DNA of 43,449 nucleotides from Candidatus Zhuqueibacterota bacterium (lineage in GTDB: Bacteria; Zhuqueibacterota; Zhuqueibacteria; Oceanimicrobiales; Oceanimicrobiaceae), in contig JAJDAG010000195.1 of assembly GCA_029262005.1 (NCBI GenBank), positions 1-43,449 of the forward strand, in the 5' to 3' direction. Below, in pieces: positions 8,143-16,692 of this stretch; within the stretch, counting starts at the first letter, position 1, and each line of letters opens with the position of its first letter. A program made the position numbers and the translations under genes. The notes under the pieces were generated by a model that was not told the DNA's origin, did no database searches, and worked only from the letters and a program-made list of their open reading frames with translations.

Positions 8143-9939
8143 ATGATTGCCCAGGTAATCGACAAATATCATATTGAAGAAAAGTTGGGTGAGGGTGGTA
8201 TGGGTGTGGTTTACAAGGCCAATGATACTGTTTTAGAGAGAGCAGTGGCTTTGAAAGTTCTGCACCCAGGTCTGGCGCGGGATGAACGGTTTTTAAAGAG
8301 GTTTCGGGCGGAGGCACGCGCACTGGCCAGGCTGGAAGATCCGAGCATCGTTGCGGTTTTCGATCTGTTGGAAACGGATCTGGGCTTATTCATTGTAATG
8401 CAATTTGTCGAGGGGGAAACCCTCTCCGACAGGCTGAAAAAACACGGGGCACTTCCTCTTGAGACAGCCCTCGCCATTGTCAAGCAAGTATTAAACGCGC
8501 TCGTTCATGCACACCAGGCCGGCGTGACGCATCGTGATCTCAAGCCAGCTAATTTGATGCTCACCTCGCTGGATACCATAAAAATCACGGATTTTGGTCT
8601 CGCCAAAATTCACGCCGATCAGACATTCACCCATTCGTCTTCTACAGGGGGAACGCTCTGCTACATGCCGCCTGAACAAATTCAGAATCTGTCCAATGTT
8701 GATCAGCGCAGCGATATTTATTCAATTGGTATGACGCTTTATGAAATGCTGGCAGGTAGACTACCGCTTGAAAAGAGCGAAAATATATACACACTGTCGA
8801 AGCAAATTGTTGAGGAGGAGTTTCTTCCTCCACACAACTATCGCCCGGCAGTGGCCAAAGCGCTTTCATCCATCGTATTGAAGGCCATTGCCAAAAGTGC
8901 GGATGAGCGTTACCAAACCGCTGAGGAACTGTTGGCGGCAATTACTGAATTTGAGGAAACTCAACAGCCGCGCAAATACAAAAGCGTGATGAAGCGGCCA
9001 ATAATTCAGTATGTTTTTTTTGCAGCGGTTGTGATGATTCTTGCCACCTTGGGAGCCTATTATTTTTTTTCCGAAAAACCACAAACAAATTCGGTTTTGT
9101 TGCTGCCACCCCCAGACAGTCAGGGTCTCAATGCAAACGAAGACTCTCTCGCTGCCGCCTCTTCTCAAACTGAGCAGGCAGATGAGGAGCAAATATTTTC
9201 GCCGGAAGTGGTTGACAATAAGTTGGTCAGTTCTTACGCTGCAAGGACTGAAAGTAAGCCAGGGAGAGAAGTGTTGAATGGCGCTGTTTCAAGGTTTGGG
9301 GCTTTGAATATCAACGTCCAACCTTCTGGTGGCGTAGAGGTTTTTCTCAACGGACAATCATTTGGAGAAGAAGTTTCTACTATAAATCGTCTTTCGCCTG
9401 GTGCGTACACGCTTTCATTAAAAAAGCTCGGGTATCAGGATTATTCAACTTCACTTGATATTGCAGCCGGCCAAATGAGGAACCTCAATGTGAGTTTGGC
9501 TTTGGTCGCCGGAAAGCTGAATATTCTGGCAATACCTTCTGGTTCTATTTTTGTGGACGGGAAGCTAAGAAAAGAAGACTGGTCTTCCCTGTTTGAAACC
9601 GACTTGCCGCCTGGGTCCCACTTGGTGAAAGTTGAGCACCCAACCTTGGGCGTGTGGGAAAAAATTATGGAAATCAAGCAGGATAGCCTGCATGTTCTGC
9701 AGGTTGACTTTAATACGGAGGTTACGGTGACAGTGGCTGTTGCCGCTGGTTGGGGGGAAATTTTTGTGGATGGCGTAGCTACCGGCCGTGACACACCTGC
9801 ACAGATAAAATTACGAATAGGCACTCATAAAATTGAAGTCCGGCGTGAGGGATTTATTGTTGAAGGTGGCCCCAGAGAGGTTAATCTCGTGCACAATCTT
9901 GATGAACCCCTCGTGTTTTCATTAAAAAAACGCCCTTGA
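8143..9939 (+). CDS. Transmembrane Ser/Thr protein kinase with three PEGA domains
   Basis: A 598-residue Hanks-type kinase. The cytoplasmic kinase domain (about 9-270) has the glycine loop GEGGMGVVYKA, catalytic lysine in VALKVLH (K38), HRDLKPANLM, TDFGLAK and GTLCYMPPEQ, so it should be active. One membrane helix at about 288-309 is followed by a linker and three PEGA-type beta domains (about 388-453, 458-525 and 530-598) predicted to lie outside the cytoplasm as sensor or surface-layer-binding modules. I prefer the ATG at 8143 over TTG at 8137 because GGGAG (8129-8133) is 9 bases from the ATG but only 3 from the TTG. It heads a rightward block with a small TPR protein, an exported FG-GAP protein and a sigma54 activator, which may be a phosphorylation or signalling partner (inference). 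Confidence 0.93.
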   Translation: MIAQVIDKYHIEEKLGEGGMGVVYKANDTVLERAVALKVLHPGLARDERFLKRFRAEARALARLEDPSIVAVFDLLETDLGLFIVMQFVEGETLSDRLKKHGALPLETALAIVKQVLNALVHAHQAGVTHRDLKPANLMLTSLDTIKITDFGLAKIHADQTFTHSSSTGGTLCYMPPEQIQNLSNVDQRSDIYSIGMTLYEMLAGRLPLEKSENIYTLSKQIVEEEFLPPHNYRPAVAKALSSIVLKAIAKSADERYQTAEELLAAITEFEETQQPRKYKSVMKRPIIQYVFFAAVVMILATLGAYYFFSEKPQTNSVLLLPPPDSQGLNANEDSLAAASSQTEQADEEQIFSPEVVDNKLVSSYAARTESKPGREVLNGAVSRFGALNINVQPSGGVEVFLNGQSFGEEVSTINRLSPGAYTLSLKKLGYQDYSTSLDIAAGQMRNLNVSLALVAGKLNILAIPSGSIFVDGKLRKEDWSSLFETDLPPGSHLVKVEHPTLGVWEKIMEIKQDSLHVLQVDFNTEVTVTVAVAAGWGEIFVDGVATGRDTPAQIKLRIGTHKIEVRREGFIVEGGPREVNLVHNLDEPLVFSLKKRP

Positions 9940-9953
9940 AAGCCAGGGTCGCA

Positions 9954-9985
9954 GATACCACCAGAGTGGTTTGCGTGCCATCGTT
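9954..9985 (+). promoter_or_regulatory. Probable activator-binding site (third, weaker copy)
   Basis: AGTGGTTTGCGTGCCATC (9965-9982) matches 14 of 18 positions of the palindrome GGTGGTTCGCATGCCACC at 21708-21725. It is preceded by GATACCACC (9954-9962), a string also found beside the first copy at 15468-15476. It lies upstream of the operon that encodes the sigma54 activator, suggesting autoregulation. Confidence 0.45.
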
Positions 9986-10076
9986 AGTTTGAAAAATAAA
10001 TATGAAAAAAGTTGTTAAGTTAAATAAAAACAGCATCGTTGTGAAATTTGACAAACTTGCTTGAGTTTGGAATGAG

Positions 10077-10092
10077 TGGAATGATTCTTGAT
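10077..10092 (+). promoter_or_regulatory. Weak sigma54-like -24/-12 element of the TPR/FG-GAP/activator operon
   Basis: TGGAATGATTCTTGAT has the same TGG-ATGA-TTGA skeleton and spacing as the two stronger elements at 15600-15615 and 21868-21883. It starts 71 bases before the ATG at 10148 and 112 bases after the palindrome. It departs further from the sigma54 consensus (TGGCAC-N5-TTGCA) than the other two. Confidence 0.3.
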
Positions 10093-10147
10093 AAAGAACA
10101 ACGAAATATTACATCCCGCTGCATCCAATACTAATCGTGAGGACATT

Positions 10148-10726
10148 ATGAAAAGGAACGACTCTGTAAATCCGGCAGTTCGATATTTCCAATTTTTTGT
10201 TCTGATATTTTTTGCTCTTACTTTGTTTGTTTCAACGACGCTGGCCCAGGAGGAATGCGAAAAAATACTTGCAGAGGCCGAAGTCAAATACCAGCTTGGA
10301 CGTTTAGATGAAGTGATAGAGCAAGTGAATCTGTGCCTCAAAAAAAACACGCTGAAAATCACAGAGCGAGAGAAGTGTTATTTATTGCTTGGCAAGGCCT
10401 TCCAGGCAAAAAGCCTGTTGGATAGTGCCCGAAAATATATACGGCAATTGCTGGTAATGATTCCAAGCTGGCGTCCTGATCCCGAAAAAGAGACACCATC
10501 CTTCCAAAAGTTGGCGAGAGAAGTTATTGAGAATTTTGAGGAGGAAAGAAAGCTGCACCCGCAACCATCAGAGCTAAAAAGAGGTACGGCAAAAAGCCGG
10601 AAAAAAAAGTGGTTCTGGATTGCCGGTGGGGCCACGCTTATGGCCGGGACTGTGGCTATTATCATTTCAAGGGGCGACGGAGGTAGTGAACGTCTTCCTG
10701 ATCCACCAGACTTGCCCGGGAAATAA
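10148..10726 (+). CDS. Small exported TPR-like protein with C-terminal membrane helix
   Basis: A 192-residue protein of unknown function. A signal peptide (about 11-33, ending LAQ) precedes about 100 residues of paired helices that read like TPRs (EAEVKYQLGRLDEVIEQVN, then YLLLGKAFQAKSLLDSARKY). A basic stretch (RKKK, 151-154) leads into a hydrophobic helix at 155-174 and a short acidic proline-rich tail. The start is set by GTGAGGAC a few bases before the ATG; an upstream TTG at 10088 lacks support. It is the first gene of a probable three-gene operon, 21 bases before the FG-GAP gene. It may be a periplasmic adaptor for the kinase sensor or for the exported product (speculative). Confidence 0.75.
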   Translation: MKRNDSVNPAVRYFQFFVLIFFALTLFVSTTLAQEECEKILAEAEVKYQLGRLDEVIEQVNLCLKKNTLKITEREKCYLLLGKAFQAKSLLDSARKYIRQLLVMIPSWRPDPEKETPSFQKLAREVIENFEEERKLHPQPSELKRGTAKSRKKKWFWIAGGATLMAGTVAIIISRGDGGSERLPDPPDLPGK

Positions 10727-10747
10727 ACTAATTTAGAGGGATATCGC

Positions 10748-13700
10748 ATGTTGCTTCCATGCTTTGAACCACACAAGCAAAAAATGGCCATGATTTATAC
10801 GTTCTGTTTGGCATCCTTCGGGGTATCGGCATTTGTAAGTTTGCATGCTCAGGATTCCCTGTTCACCCGTGTCACAGGGATCAATGTTGTGACAGATCGT
10901 GGAAATTCTGTCGGCAGTTGCTGGGCTGATTTTGACAACGGTGGCGGGCTGGACCTGTTTGTGGCTAATGCAACCGAGGAGAACAATTTTTTGTATCTTA
11001 GCGATGGTGAGGGAGCATTTGCCGGAATAGACAACGGTGAGATTGTCAACGATGGCGGTAACTCTTTTAGCGGCGCCAGTTGCGGTGACTATGACAATGA
11101 TGGCGATTTAGACCTGTTTGTGCCAAACAGAAATGGAGAAAATAATTTTCTATATCAAAATAACGGTGGTGCAACTTTCTTAAGGATCACAACAGGTGAC
11201 ATTGCCAACGATGGCGGAAATTCCCGCAGCGGTAGTTGGGGTGATTACGATAACGATGGCTTTCTCGATCTGTTTGTGACGAATGTTACTCCCGAGAACA
11301 ATTTTTTGTATCACAACAACGGCGACGGCAGTTTTACCAAAGATACAACAAGTGCTGTTGCCAACGATGGCAGAAATTCAAGGACAGGTAGCTGGGTTGA
11401 TTATGACAATGATGGTGATTTGGACTTATTCCTTGTCAATTATCAACAAAACAACATACTTTATCAGAACGATGGTAGCGGTGCATTTGTTAAAATCGGT
11501 GGCGCTGACTTTGTTCCTGAGCAAGGGTGGTCGCTAAGCGCAAGCTGGGGCGATTATGATAATGACCAGGATTTGGACTTGTTTATTGCTAATGGCAATG
11601 GGAGAAACAATTTTTTGTACGAAAATAATGGCGATGGCACTTTTAAGAGAATTACGGAAAGTGACGTTGCTACTGATGGTGGAAACTCCTGGGACGGTAG
11701 TTGGGGTGATGTTGATAATGATGGCGATTTGGATTTATTTGTAGCTAACGGCGGTGGAGAAAACAATTTTTTGTATCTGAACGCCGGCGACGGAAATTTG
11801 AGAAAAATGACGGTGGGCAATGTGATGAATCAGGGTGGCACTTCCAGAAGTTGCAGTTTTGGCGACTATAACCGGGATGGCAATCTGGATTTGTTTGTAT
11901 CGAATTTCACAAAAAATATAAACAGTTTTTTATACAAGAATGTTGGTAACAACCACCATTGGCTCAATGTTTTATGTGTTGGCATTATTTCAAACAAAGC
12001 GGCCATTGGCTCTAAAGTTAGGGTTAATGCCACTGTTGACGGAATATCTACGTGGCAATTAAACGAAATTTCCGGACAAACCGGTTATGGCAGCCAGAAC
12101 AGTTTAAATGCTGAGTTTGGCCTGGGTGATGCAACTGTTGTCGATTCCATTGTAATTGAATGGCCATCAGGCGTTGTGCAAATCTTAGCAGACGTTGCAG
12201 CAGATCAGTTTCTTGTCATTGAAGAAAAGGACATGCAAGCGCCACAAATACTTTCCGTTAATGCGGTTGCGACGATTGAGTTTAACACAACTATTTCTGT
12301 GTCGGCGTCGGTAAGCGATGACTTTGCAATTCAGGAGGTGCGGTTACTTTACCGTGAAGGTGGTCAAAGTGCCTTCCAGTCAATTGTCATGACTGAAGAT
12401 AACAGCGTGTATTCCGGCGCCATACCTGCGCTTGTTGTAAATACCGGCGGTGTTGAGTTCTTCGTTCAGGCAATAGACCGTTTCGATAATCTGAGTCAAT
12501 CTGACCTGCAGCCTGTTCGTGTTCATGTTGAAAATCTGATCAAAACAACCGCACAACCCAGTGGCGATTTGCAAAAATCATATCGCCTTTTCTCAGTCCC
12601 TTTGGACTTGGATGATAAAAATCCCAGTGCCGTGTTTGAAGATGATCTTGGCCCTTATAATGACACCCGCTGGCGCTTTGCTGAGTTGAGTAGCGATCAG
12701 ACTTATGTCGAGATTCCTAACACGTCGGCAATGCGTCCTGGAAGTGCTTTCTGGTTGCTGGTCGGAGAAAGTGGCAAACGCATTGGAGCAGGAGCCGGCT
12801 TGTCTGTTGCTACAAATCAAGCGTTTACAATTTCTCTCCATCCCGGATGGAATTTTGTTGGCAGTCCGTTCAATTTTATCATTCCGACAGATAAGTTGAG
12901 TCTGCAAAGTGGGAATCCTGTTGAATTGCGTTCTTATGCCGGCACATGGAGTCAACCGGATGCTTCTCCGGTGTCAAGCATCGTTCCTTTCGAAGGGTAT
13001 GCCATTTTCAACTCATTATCTTCTTCCGATAAATTGATTGTGGATCCCGATCTTTCAGTAAGCTCAAACAAGCAACAGGTACTATTCTGGAGAGGTCAAG
13101 AGGAATGGTCCATTCGTATTCTGGCCCGATGTCGGCGCGCTCGCGATGAGGATAACGTTGCGCTTATCATCACCGACGCTTCCAGCGGATTTGATCGGTG
13201 GGATCGCGCTGAACCGCCTCTTGTCGGCGAACATGTTTCCGTCAGTTTCCCGCACCGCGATTGGCAACCGCTCACTTCAGGTTATTGCATTGATGCGAGA
13301 TCAACGCCTGAGATGGGTGAAATCTGGGAATTTACAGTTGCAACAAACATCCGTGACAAGGTGCATTTAACTTTTGCAGGTCTGGACAAAGTGCCTGCTG
13401 AATTCGAGATTTGGCTTATTGATGAAGCTTTACAGCTGTCACAAGATTTACGCAAGCAAAATCATTTTACACTTGCTGCCGCAACGTCAAAACATCCAAA
13501 GCCCCTGAAATTGCTTGTTGGGCGGAGTGATTTTATTTCACAATCTTTGACTGAAGTTGACATTGTTCCATCTACTTTTGAATTATACCAGAATTTTCCT
13601 AACCCTTTCAATCCAACCACAACAATTCGTTACGGGTTGCCACGCGAAGATAGAGTCACGCTTTCAATTTATAACCTTCTTGGGCAAGAAATTGTGACTT

Positions 13701-13852
13701 TAACCAAAAATGAACTGAAAGCTGCTGGTCACCACGTGGCTATTTGGGGTGGCCGAGATCAGAACGCGAGGGCAGTACCCAGTGGTTTATATGTTTACCG
13801 GCTTCAGATCGGCACATTTGTTTCAATCAAAAAAATGGCACTGATCAAATAA
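10748..13852 (+). CDS. T9SS-exported FG-GAP/ASPIC (CRTAC1-like) protein
   Basis: A 1034-residue secreted protein. A signal peptide spans about 13-35 (ending LHAQ). Seven calcium-binding-type FG-GAP/VCBS repeats follow, each around a WGDYDNDGDLDLFVAN-like core; the first is degenerate (DFDNGGGLDLFV). An ASPIC/UnbV domain (about 418-495) contains GSKVRVNATVDG and EWPSG. The middle (500-940) is beta-rich without a named domain. The last 90 residues are a sorting domain: YQNFPNPFNPTTTIRYGLP, then IYNLLGQEI and PSGLYVYRL, ending KKMALIK. Such domains direct export by type IX secretion in FCB bacteria. It is a paralogue, in its first half, of the giant protein at 36061. The next gene starts 4 bases after its stop. 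Confidence 0.92.
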   Translation: MLLPCFEPHKQKMAMIYTFCLASFGVSAFVSLHAQDSLFTRVTGINVVTDRGNSVGSCWADFDNGGGLDLFVANATEENNFLYLSDGEGAFAGIDNGEIVNDGGNSFSGASCGDYDNDGDLDLFVPNRNGENNFLYQNNGGATFLRITTGDIANDGGNSRSGSWGDYDNDGFLDLFVTNVTPENNFLYHNNGDGSFTKDTTSAVANDGRNSRTGSWVDYDNDGDLDLFLVNYQQNNILYQNDGSGAFVKIGGADFVPEQGWSLSASWGDYDNDQDLDLFIANGNGRNNFLYENNGDGTFKRITESDVATDGGNSWDGSWGDVDNDGDLDLFVANGGGENNFLYLNAGDGNLRKMTVGNVMNQGGTSRSCSFGDYNRDGNLDLFVSNFTKNINSFLYKNVGNNHHWLNVLCVGIISNKAAIGSKVRVNATVDGISTWQLNEISGQTGYGSQNSLNAEFGLGDATVVDSIVIEWPSGVVQILADVAADQFLVIEEKDMQAPQILSVNAVATIEFNTTISVSASVSDDFAIQEVRLLYREGGQSAFQSIVMTEDNSVYSGAIPALVVNTGGVEFFVQAIDRFDNLSQSDLQPVRVHVENLIKTTAQPSGDLQKSYRLFSVPLDLDDKNPSAVFEDDLGPYNDTRWRFAELSSDQTYVEIPNTSAMRPGSAFWLLVGESGKRIGAGAGLSVATNQAFTISLHPGWNFVGSPFNFIIPTDKLSLQSGNPVELRSYAGTWSQPDASPVSSIVPFEGYAIFNSLSSSDKLIVDPDLSVSSNKQQVLFWRGQEEWSIRILARCRRARDEDNVALIITDASSGFDRWDRAEPPLVGEHVSVSFPHRDWQPLTSGYCIDARSTPEMGEIWEFTVATNIRDKVHLTFAGLDKVPAEFEIWLIDEALQLSQDLRKQNHFTLAAATSKHPKPLKLLVGRSDFISQSLTEVDIVPSTFELYQNFPNPFNPTTTIRYGLPREDRVTLSIYNLLGQEIVTLTKNELKAAGHHVAIWGGRDQNARAVPSGLYVYRLQIGTFVSIKKMALIK

Positions 13853-13856
13853 CCTT

Positions 13857-15368
13857 ATGTCAAATTACCAAACACTTTTTGAGATCGGCAAATTGCTGGT
13901 TGCCGAAACCGATATTGAAAAATTGCTGCCACTGGCAATGGATAAAGTCATCACCCAGACGAAGGCGCAGCGCGGCATGATTACAATTCTCGGGCGCGAC
14001 AAAGAGTTGTTGTTTGAAGTCGCTCGAAATTTCAGAAAAGAACAAATAGAAAATCCTGAATTCGAGATAAGCCGGACTATCGTCAATTCTGTGCTCGAAA
14101 CCGGCCGGCCCGTCGTCATTCAAAACGCTCTGGAAGAACCGGAGTTATCCGGCAGCCTAAGTATTGGAAGGCTGCGCGTGCTTTCCGTCGCTTCTGCGCC
14201 TCTGCAGTCGGAGAGTGGTGTGGTTTTCGGCGCTATCTACATAGATAACCGTGACCTGACAGCCGTATTTGATGAGCAAACTGGAAGTATGCTTAGTGAA
14301 TTTGCCGGTCTGATTTCTGTGGCCACTAAAAATGCACTCGACCGCCGTCAACTTGTAGAGAAGCAGCAAAAACTGCGCGTGGCTTTGGATGAAAAAATGG
14401 GTTACGGCGAAATGATCGGTAGCAGTCCGGCCATGCAGGAAATGTACAATCTCATTGAAAAAGTTGCCGGCAAAGACATCACCGTGCTAATCACAGGCCA
14501 GACCGGCACCGGAAAAGAGCTTGTTACCAGGGAATTGCAGCGACGCAGTCCGCGCAGCAAACAAGAGTTTGTCGTGTTTAGCTGTGCTAATCTCTCCGAA
14601 CAGTTGCTCGAATCCGAGTTGTTTGGTCATGAAAAAGGCGCCTTCACCGGCGCCGACCGACGCAAGCGCGGGCTGTTTGAAATGGCAAATTGCGGCACTG
14701 TTTTTCTCGATGAAATCGGCGAGATGAACCCGGCAGTCCAGGCCAAGCTGCTGCGCTTTTTACAATCCGGCGAGTTTAAGCCGCTCGGCTCCGAGATAAC
14801 CAGAAAGGCAGATGTTCGCATTATTGCAGCGACTCACCGCGATTTAACCGAGATGATAAAGCAGGGCGAATTTCGTGAGGATTTGTACTACCGTTTAAAT
14901 GTTATCGAAATCAGGCTGCCGTCGTTGAAAGAGCGCGGCGAAGATGTTTTGACTATTGCCGACTACTTTCTCAAACGCTTTGCCCGGCAATTTAAAGTGC
15001 AGGTTTCCGAGTTTGATTCGGATGCTCGCGAGTTGTTGTTGCAATATCACTATCCGGGTAATGTGCGCGAGTTGGAAAACATCGTCCAGCGCGCAGTTGC
15101 TTTAGCTGACGATGATTCCATCACTTCTGATGACCTCGAGAACCTGAAATATTCTGCGGAAAGCGATTCCCCTGCTGCTGGTTCAGGCTCCGGTTTTAGC
15201 CGTTCCAAACGTGAGGTGATTGCAAATTTTGAGCGTGAGTATATTAGTGTCCGGCTAAAAGAAAGCAGCGGCAATATCTCCGAAGCCGCCCGCTGCGCAG
15301 GAATGCACAAAAAGAATTTCATTGAAAAAATGAAAATCTATGATATTAGCCGGGAGGATTTTTTATAA
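13857..15368 (+). CDS. GAF-type sigma54-dependent transcriptional activator
   Basis: A 503-residue enhancer-binding protein that drives open-complex formation by sigma54 RNA polymerase using ATP. Residues 20-165 are a GAF sensor domain, not a receiver domain, so it is not a classical response regulator. The AAA+ core (about 184-415) has Walker A GQTGTGKE (214-221), the sigma54-contacting GAFTGA loop (261-266), Walker B TVFLDEIGEM (281-290) and FREDLYYRLN with the arginine fingers. A Fis-type helix-turn-helix lies at about 470-497 (NISEAARCAGMHKKNFIEK). The ATG is 4 bases from the preceding stop without its own binding site, so translational coupling is likely. Its likely targets are the sites upstream of the beta-helix lipoprotein genes. 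Confidence 0.95.
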   Translation: MSNYQTLFEIGKLLVAETDIEKLLPLAMDKVITQTKAQRGMITILGRDKELLFEVARNFRKEQIENPEFEISRTIVNSVLETGRPVVIQNALEEPELSGSLSIGRLRVLSVASAPLQSESGVVFGAIYIDNRDLTAVFDEQTGSMLSEFAGLISVATKNALDRRQLVEKQQKLRVALDEKMGYGEMIGSSPAMQEMYNLIEKVAGKDITVLITGQTGTGKELVTRELQRRSPRSKQEFVVFSCANLSEQLLESELFGHEKGAFTGADRRKRGLFEMANCGTVFLDEIGEMNPAVQAKLLRFLQSGEFKPLGSEITRKADVRIIAATHRDLTEMIKQGEFREDLYYRLNVIEIRLPSLKERGEDVLTIADYFLKRFARQFKVQVSEFDSDARELLLQYHYPGNVRELENIVQRAVALADDDSITSDDLENLKYSAESDSPAAGSGSGFSRSKREVIANFEREYISVRLKESSGNISEAARCAGMHKKNFIEKMKIYDISREDFL

Positions 15369-15438
15369 CAAACGTCTGAACACATCCCACTCGCAACTCC
15401 TCTTCCATGCACTTTTACTTCCGTTTCGAATAAATATT

Positions 15439-15476
15439 GGTGGTTGGCCTGCCACCGTTTCACTTCGGATACCACC
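15439..15476 (+). promoter_or_regulatory. Probable upstream activator site of beta-helix lipoprotein A
   Basis: The palindrome GGTGGTTGGCCTGCCACC (15439-15456) is followed by a further CCACC at 15472-15476. The copy at 21708-21745 matches 16 of 18 palindrome bases and has exactly the same 33-base spacing to the extra CCACC. It starts 161 bases before a sigma54-like element, a normal enhancer distance. The activator gene ends 70 bases upstream. Confidence 0.65.
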
Positions 15477-15599
15477 AATTTCATGTTTCCAGTTTCTCTT
15501 GTTTTTAGTTAAATCCAATTTTATTGACTATTCATTAACGTTGAATAAACAATTAGTTAAATCAATGCAAAATTAGCCGTTAAATCAGCAAAAATCAAT

Positions 15600-15615
15600 T
15601 GGCATGATGGTTGAC
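15600..15615 (+). promoter_or_regulatory. Sigma54-like -24/-12 promoter of lipoprotein A
   Basis: TGGCATGATGGTTGAC differs at one position from the element at 21868-21883. It fits the sigma54 layout TGGCAY-N5-TTG; the last bases are AC rather than the usual CA, so the -12 half is imperfect. Transcription would start near 15625, about 50 bases before the ATG. Confidence 0.5.
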
Positions 15616-15675
15616 CTAAGTGGGTTAGAAATGATTGCAAAGCAATTATTAATCACAAACCCATGGAGGTTTATC

Positions 15676-16395
15676 ATGAAACGATTCATGTTTTTCTTAG
15701 CTGTTTTAATGCTGATGGCCGGGTTTGGCTGCGACAACATACAAAACCCTGCATCGGGTAGAGCGCTAAAACATGAGGATGGAAGCCACAAGCTAAATAC
15801 AGAAACGATAAATGCCGGGCAAAGGGCGTCCTCTGCACATACAAATCATTTTGCAGGTGGAATAATCAGAGTGCCGGAACATTTTGACTCCATCCAGGGG
15901 GCTGTCGCTGCTTCTCAGCCCGGGGATAGTATCATCGTAAATTCCTCGGGCAGTCCTTATAATGAGAACGTGACCATTGATACCACTAAACGCCGCCTTT
16001 ATATTGAAACTGATGGTTCGGTGATAATCAATGGCAGCATAAAGATTCTTGCGGATAGTGTTACAATCGACAGTTTCACTGTCAATGTAACATCTGCCAA
16101 TAGTGGAGGAATTCACATTCAAAATGCCTCGGGTGTGAGGATTTTGAACAACCGGGTTAAAGGGGGAGGTTCCGGAGGGGATGGTATTGTGCTCAGTGGG
16201 TCAAATTGCCTGGTAAAAAATAATGTTTGTGCTGACCTAACATACGGCATTTATTTGCTTTATGAATCGAACAACAACGTTGTGACTGAGAACATTGTTT
16301 ATTGCAACACTGTTTCCAACATCATTGACCTGGGCACCGATAACATTATTTTCGAAAATGATACCGGGCCTATTTATGGTAGCGACTGTTTGTAA
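15676..16395 (+). CDS. Beta-helix lipoprotein A (NosD/pectate-lyase-like fold)
   Basis: A 239-residue predicted outer-membrane or periplasmic lipoprotein. The N-terminus has a lysine/arginine start, a hydrophobic stretch and the lipobox AGFGC. From about residue 68 it reads as a right-handed parallel beta-helix: IRVPEHFDSIQGAVAAS, then turns rich in N/G/S such as GIHIQNASGVRILNN, GIVLSGSNCLVKNN and GIYLLYESNNNVVTEN. No catalytic site is obvious. It is a paralogue of the protein at 21937; both end with a beta-helix rung IFEN and a terminal Cys-containing SDC or PDC. ATGGAGGTTT before the ATG is a strong binding site, also conserved in the paralogue. Confidence 0.82.
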   Translation: MKRFMFFLAVLMLMAGFGCDNIQNPASGRALKHEDGSHKLNTETINAGQRASSAHTNHFAGGIIRVPEHFDSIQGAVAASQPGDSIIVNSSGSPYNENVTIDTTKRRLYIETDGSVIINGSIKILADSVTIDSFTVNVTSANSGGIHIQNASGVRILNNRVKGGGSGGDGIVLSGSNCLVKNNVCADLTYGIYLLYESNNNVVTENIVYCNTVSNIIDLGTDNIIFENDTGPIYGSDCL

Positions 16396-16453
16396 GGCAT
16401 CAGAAAGCATAACCCGTACAGACTCGATTGTAAGTTAATTCTAAAAACATAGA

Positions 16454-16500
16454 CGTCGGGACTCGCAGAGGTATTAATTCTCTGCGCTCCCGGCGTTTTT
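16454..16500 (+). terminator. Rho-independent terminator after lipoprotein A
   Basis: A GC-rich stem (16454-16470 pairing with 16480-16495, one small bulge) with a 9-base loop is followed by five Ts. It separates lipoprotein A from the CHAT gene. Confidence 0.85.
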
Positions 16501-16562
16501 GCTTTATATCGTATCAATTATTTTTAATTGTAAATTTCCTGAAATGCCTCTCAAAAAAAACA

Positions 16563-16591
16563 TTGACAGTTGAAAATATGGCAGTTATATT
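16563..16591 (+). promoter_or_regulatory. Strong sigma70-like promoter of the CHAT gene
   Basis: TTGACA (16563-16568) and TATATT (16586-16591) are 17 bases apart. Transcription would start near 16598, leaving a leader of about 95 bases. The CHAT gene therefore seems independently transcribed from the sigma54-type lipoprotein gene. Confidence 0.6.
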
Positions 16592-16692
16592 AAATATTCA
16601 ATCTCCCGGGAAATTCCATTAATAGCGCAGTTAACTTTTGTAGCGCATGGCATGGGAAAGCAGTATTTGAATTTATCAATAAGGAAACGGGG

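Noticed and set aside
13857-15368. A two-component response regulator
   Set aside because: The N-terminus is a GAF domain with no receiver aspartate region, and no histidine kinase is adjacent.
16648-16663. Sigma54-like element TGGCATGGGAAAGCAG before the CHAT gene
   Set aside because: The GG-to-GC spacing is 9 instead of 10 bases, no palindrome lies upstream, and a near-consensus sigma70 promoter is present at 16563-16591.
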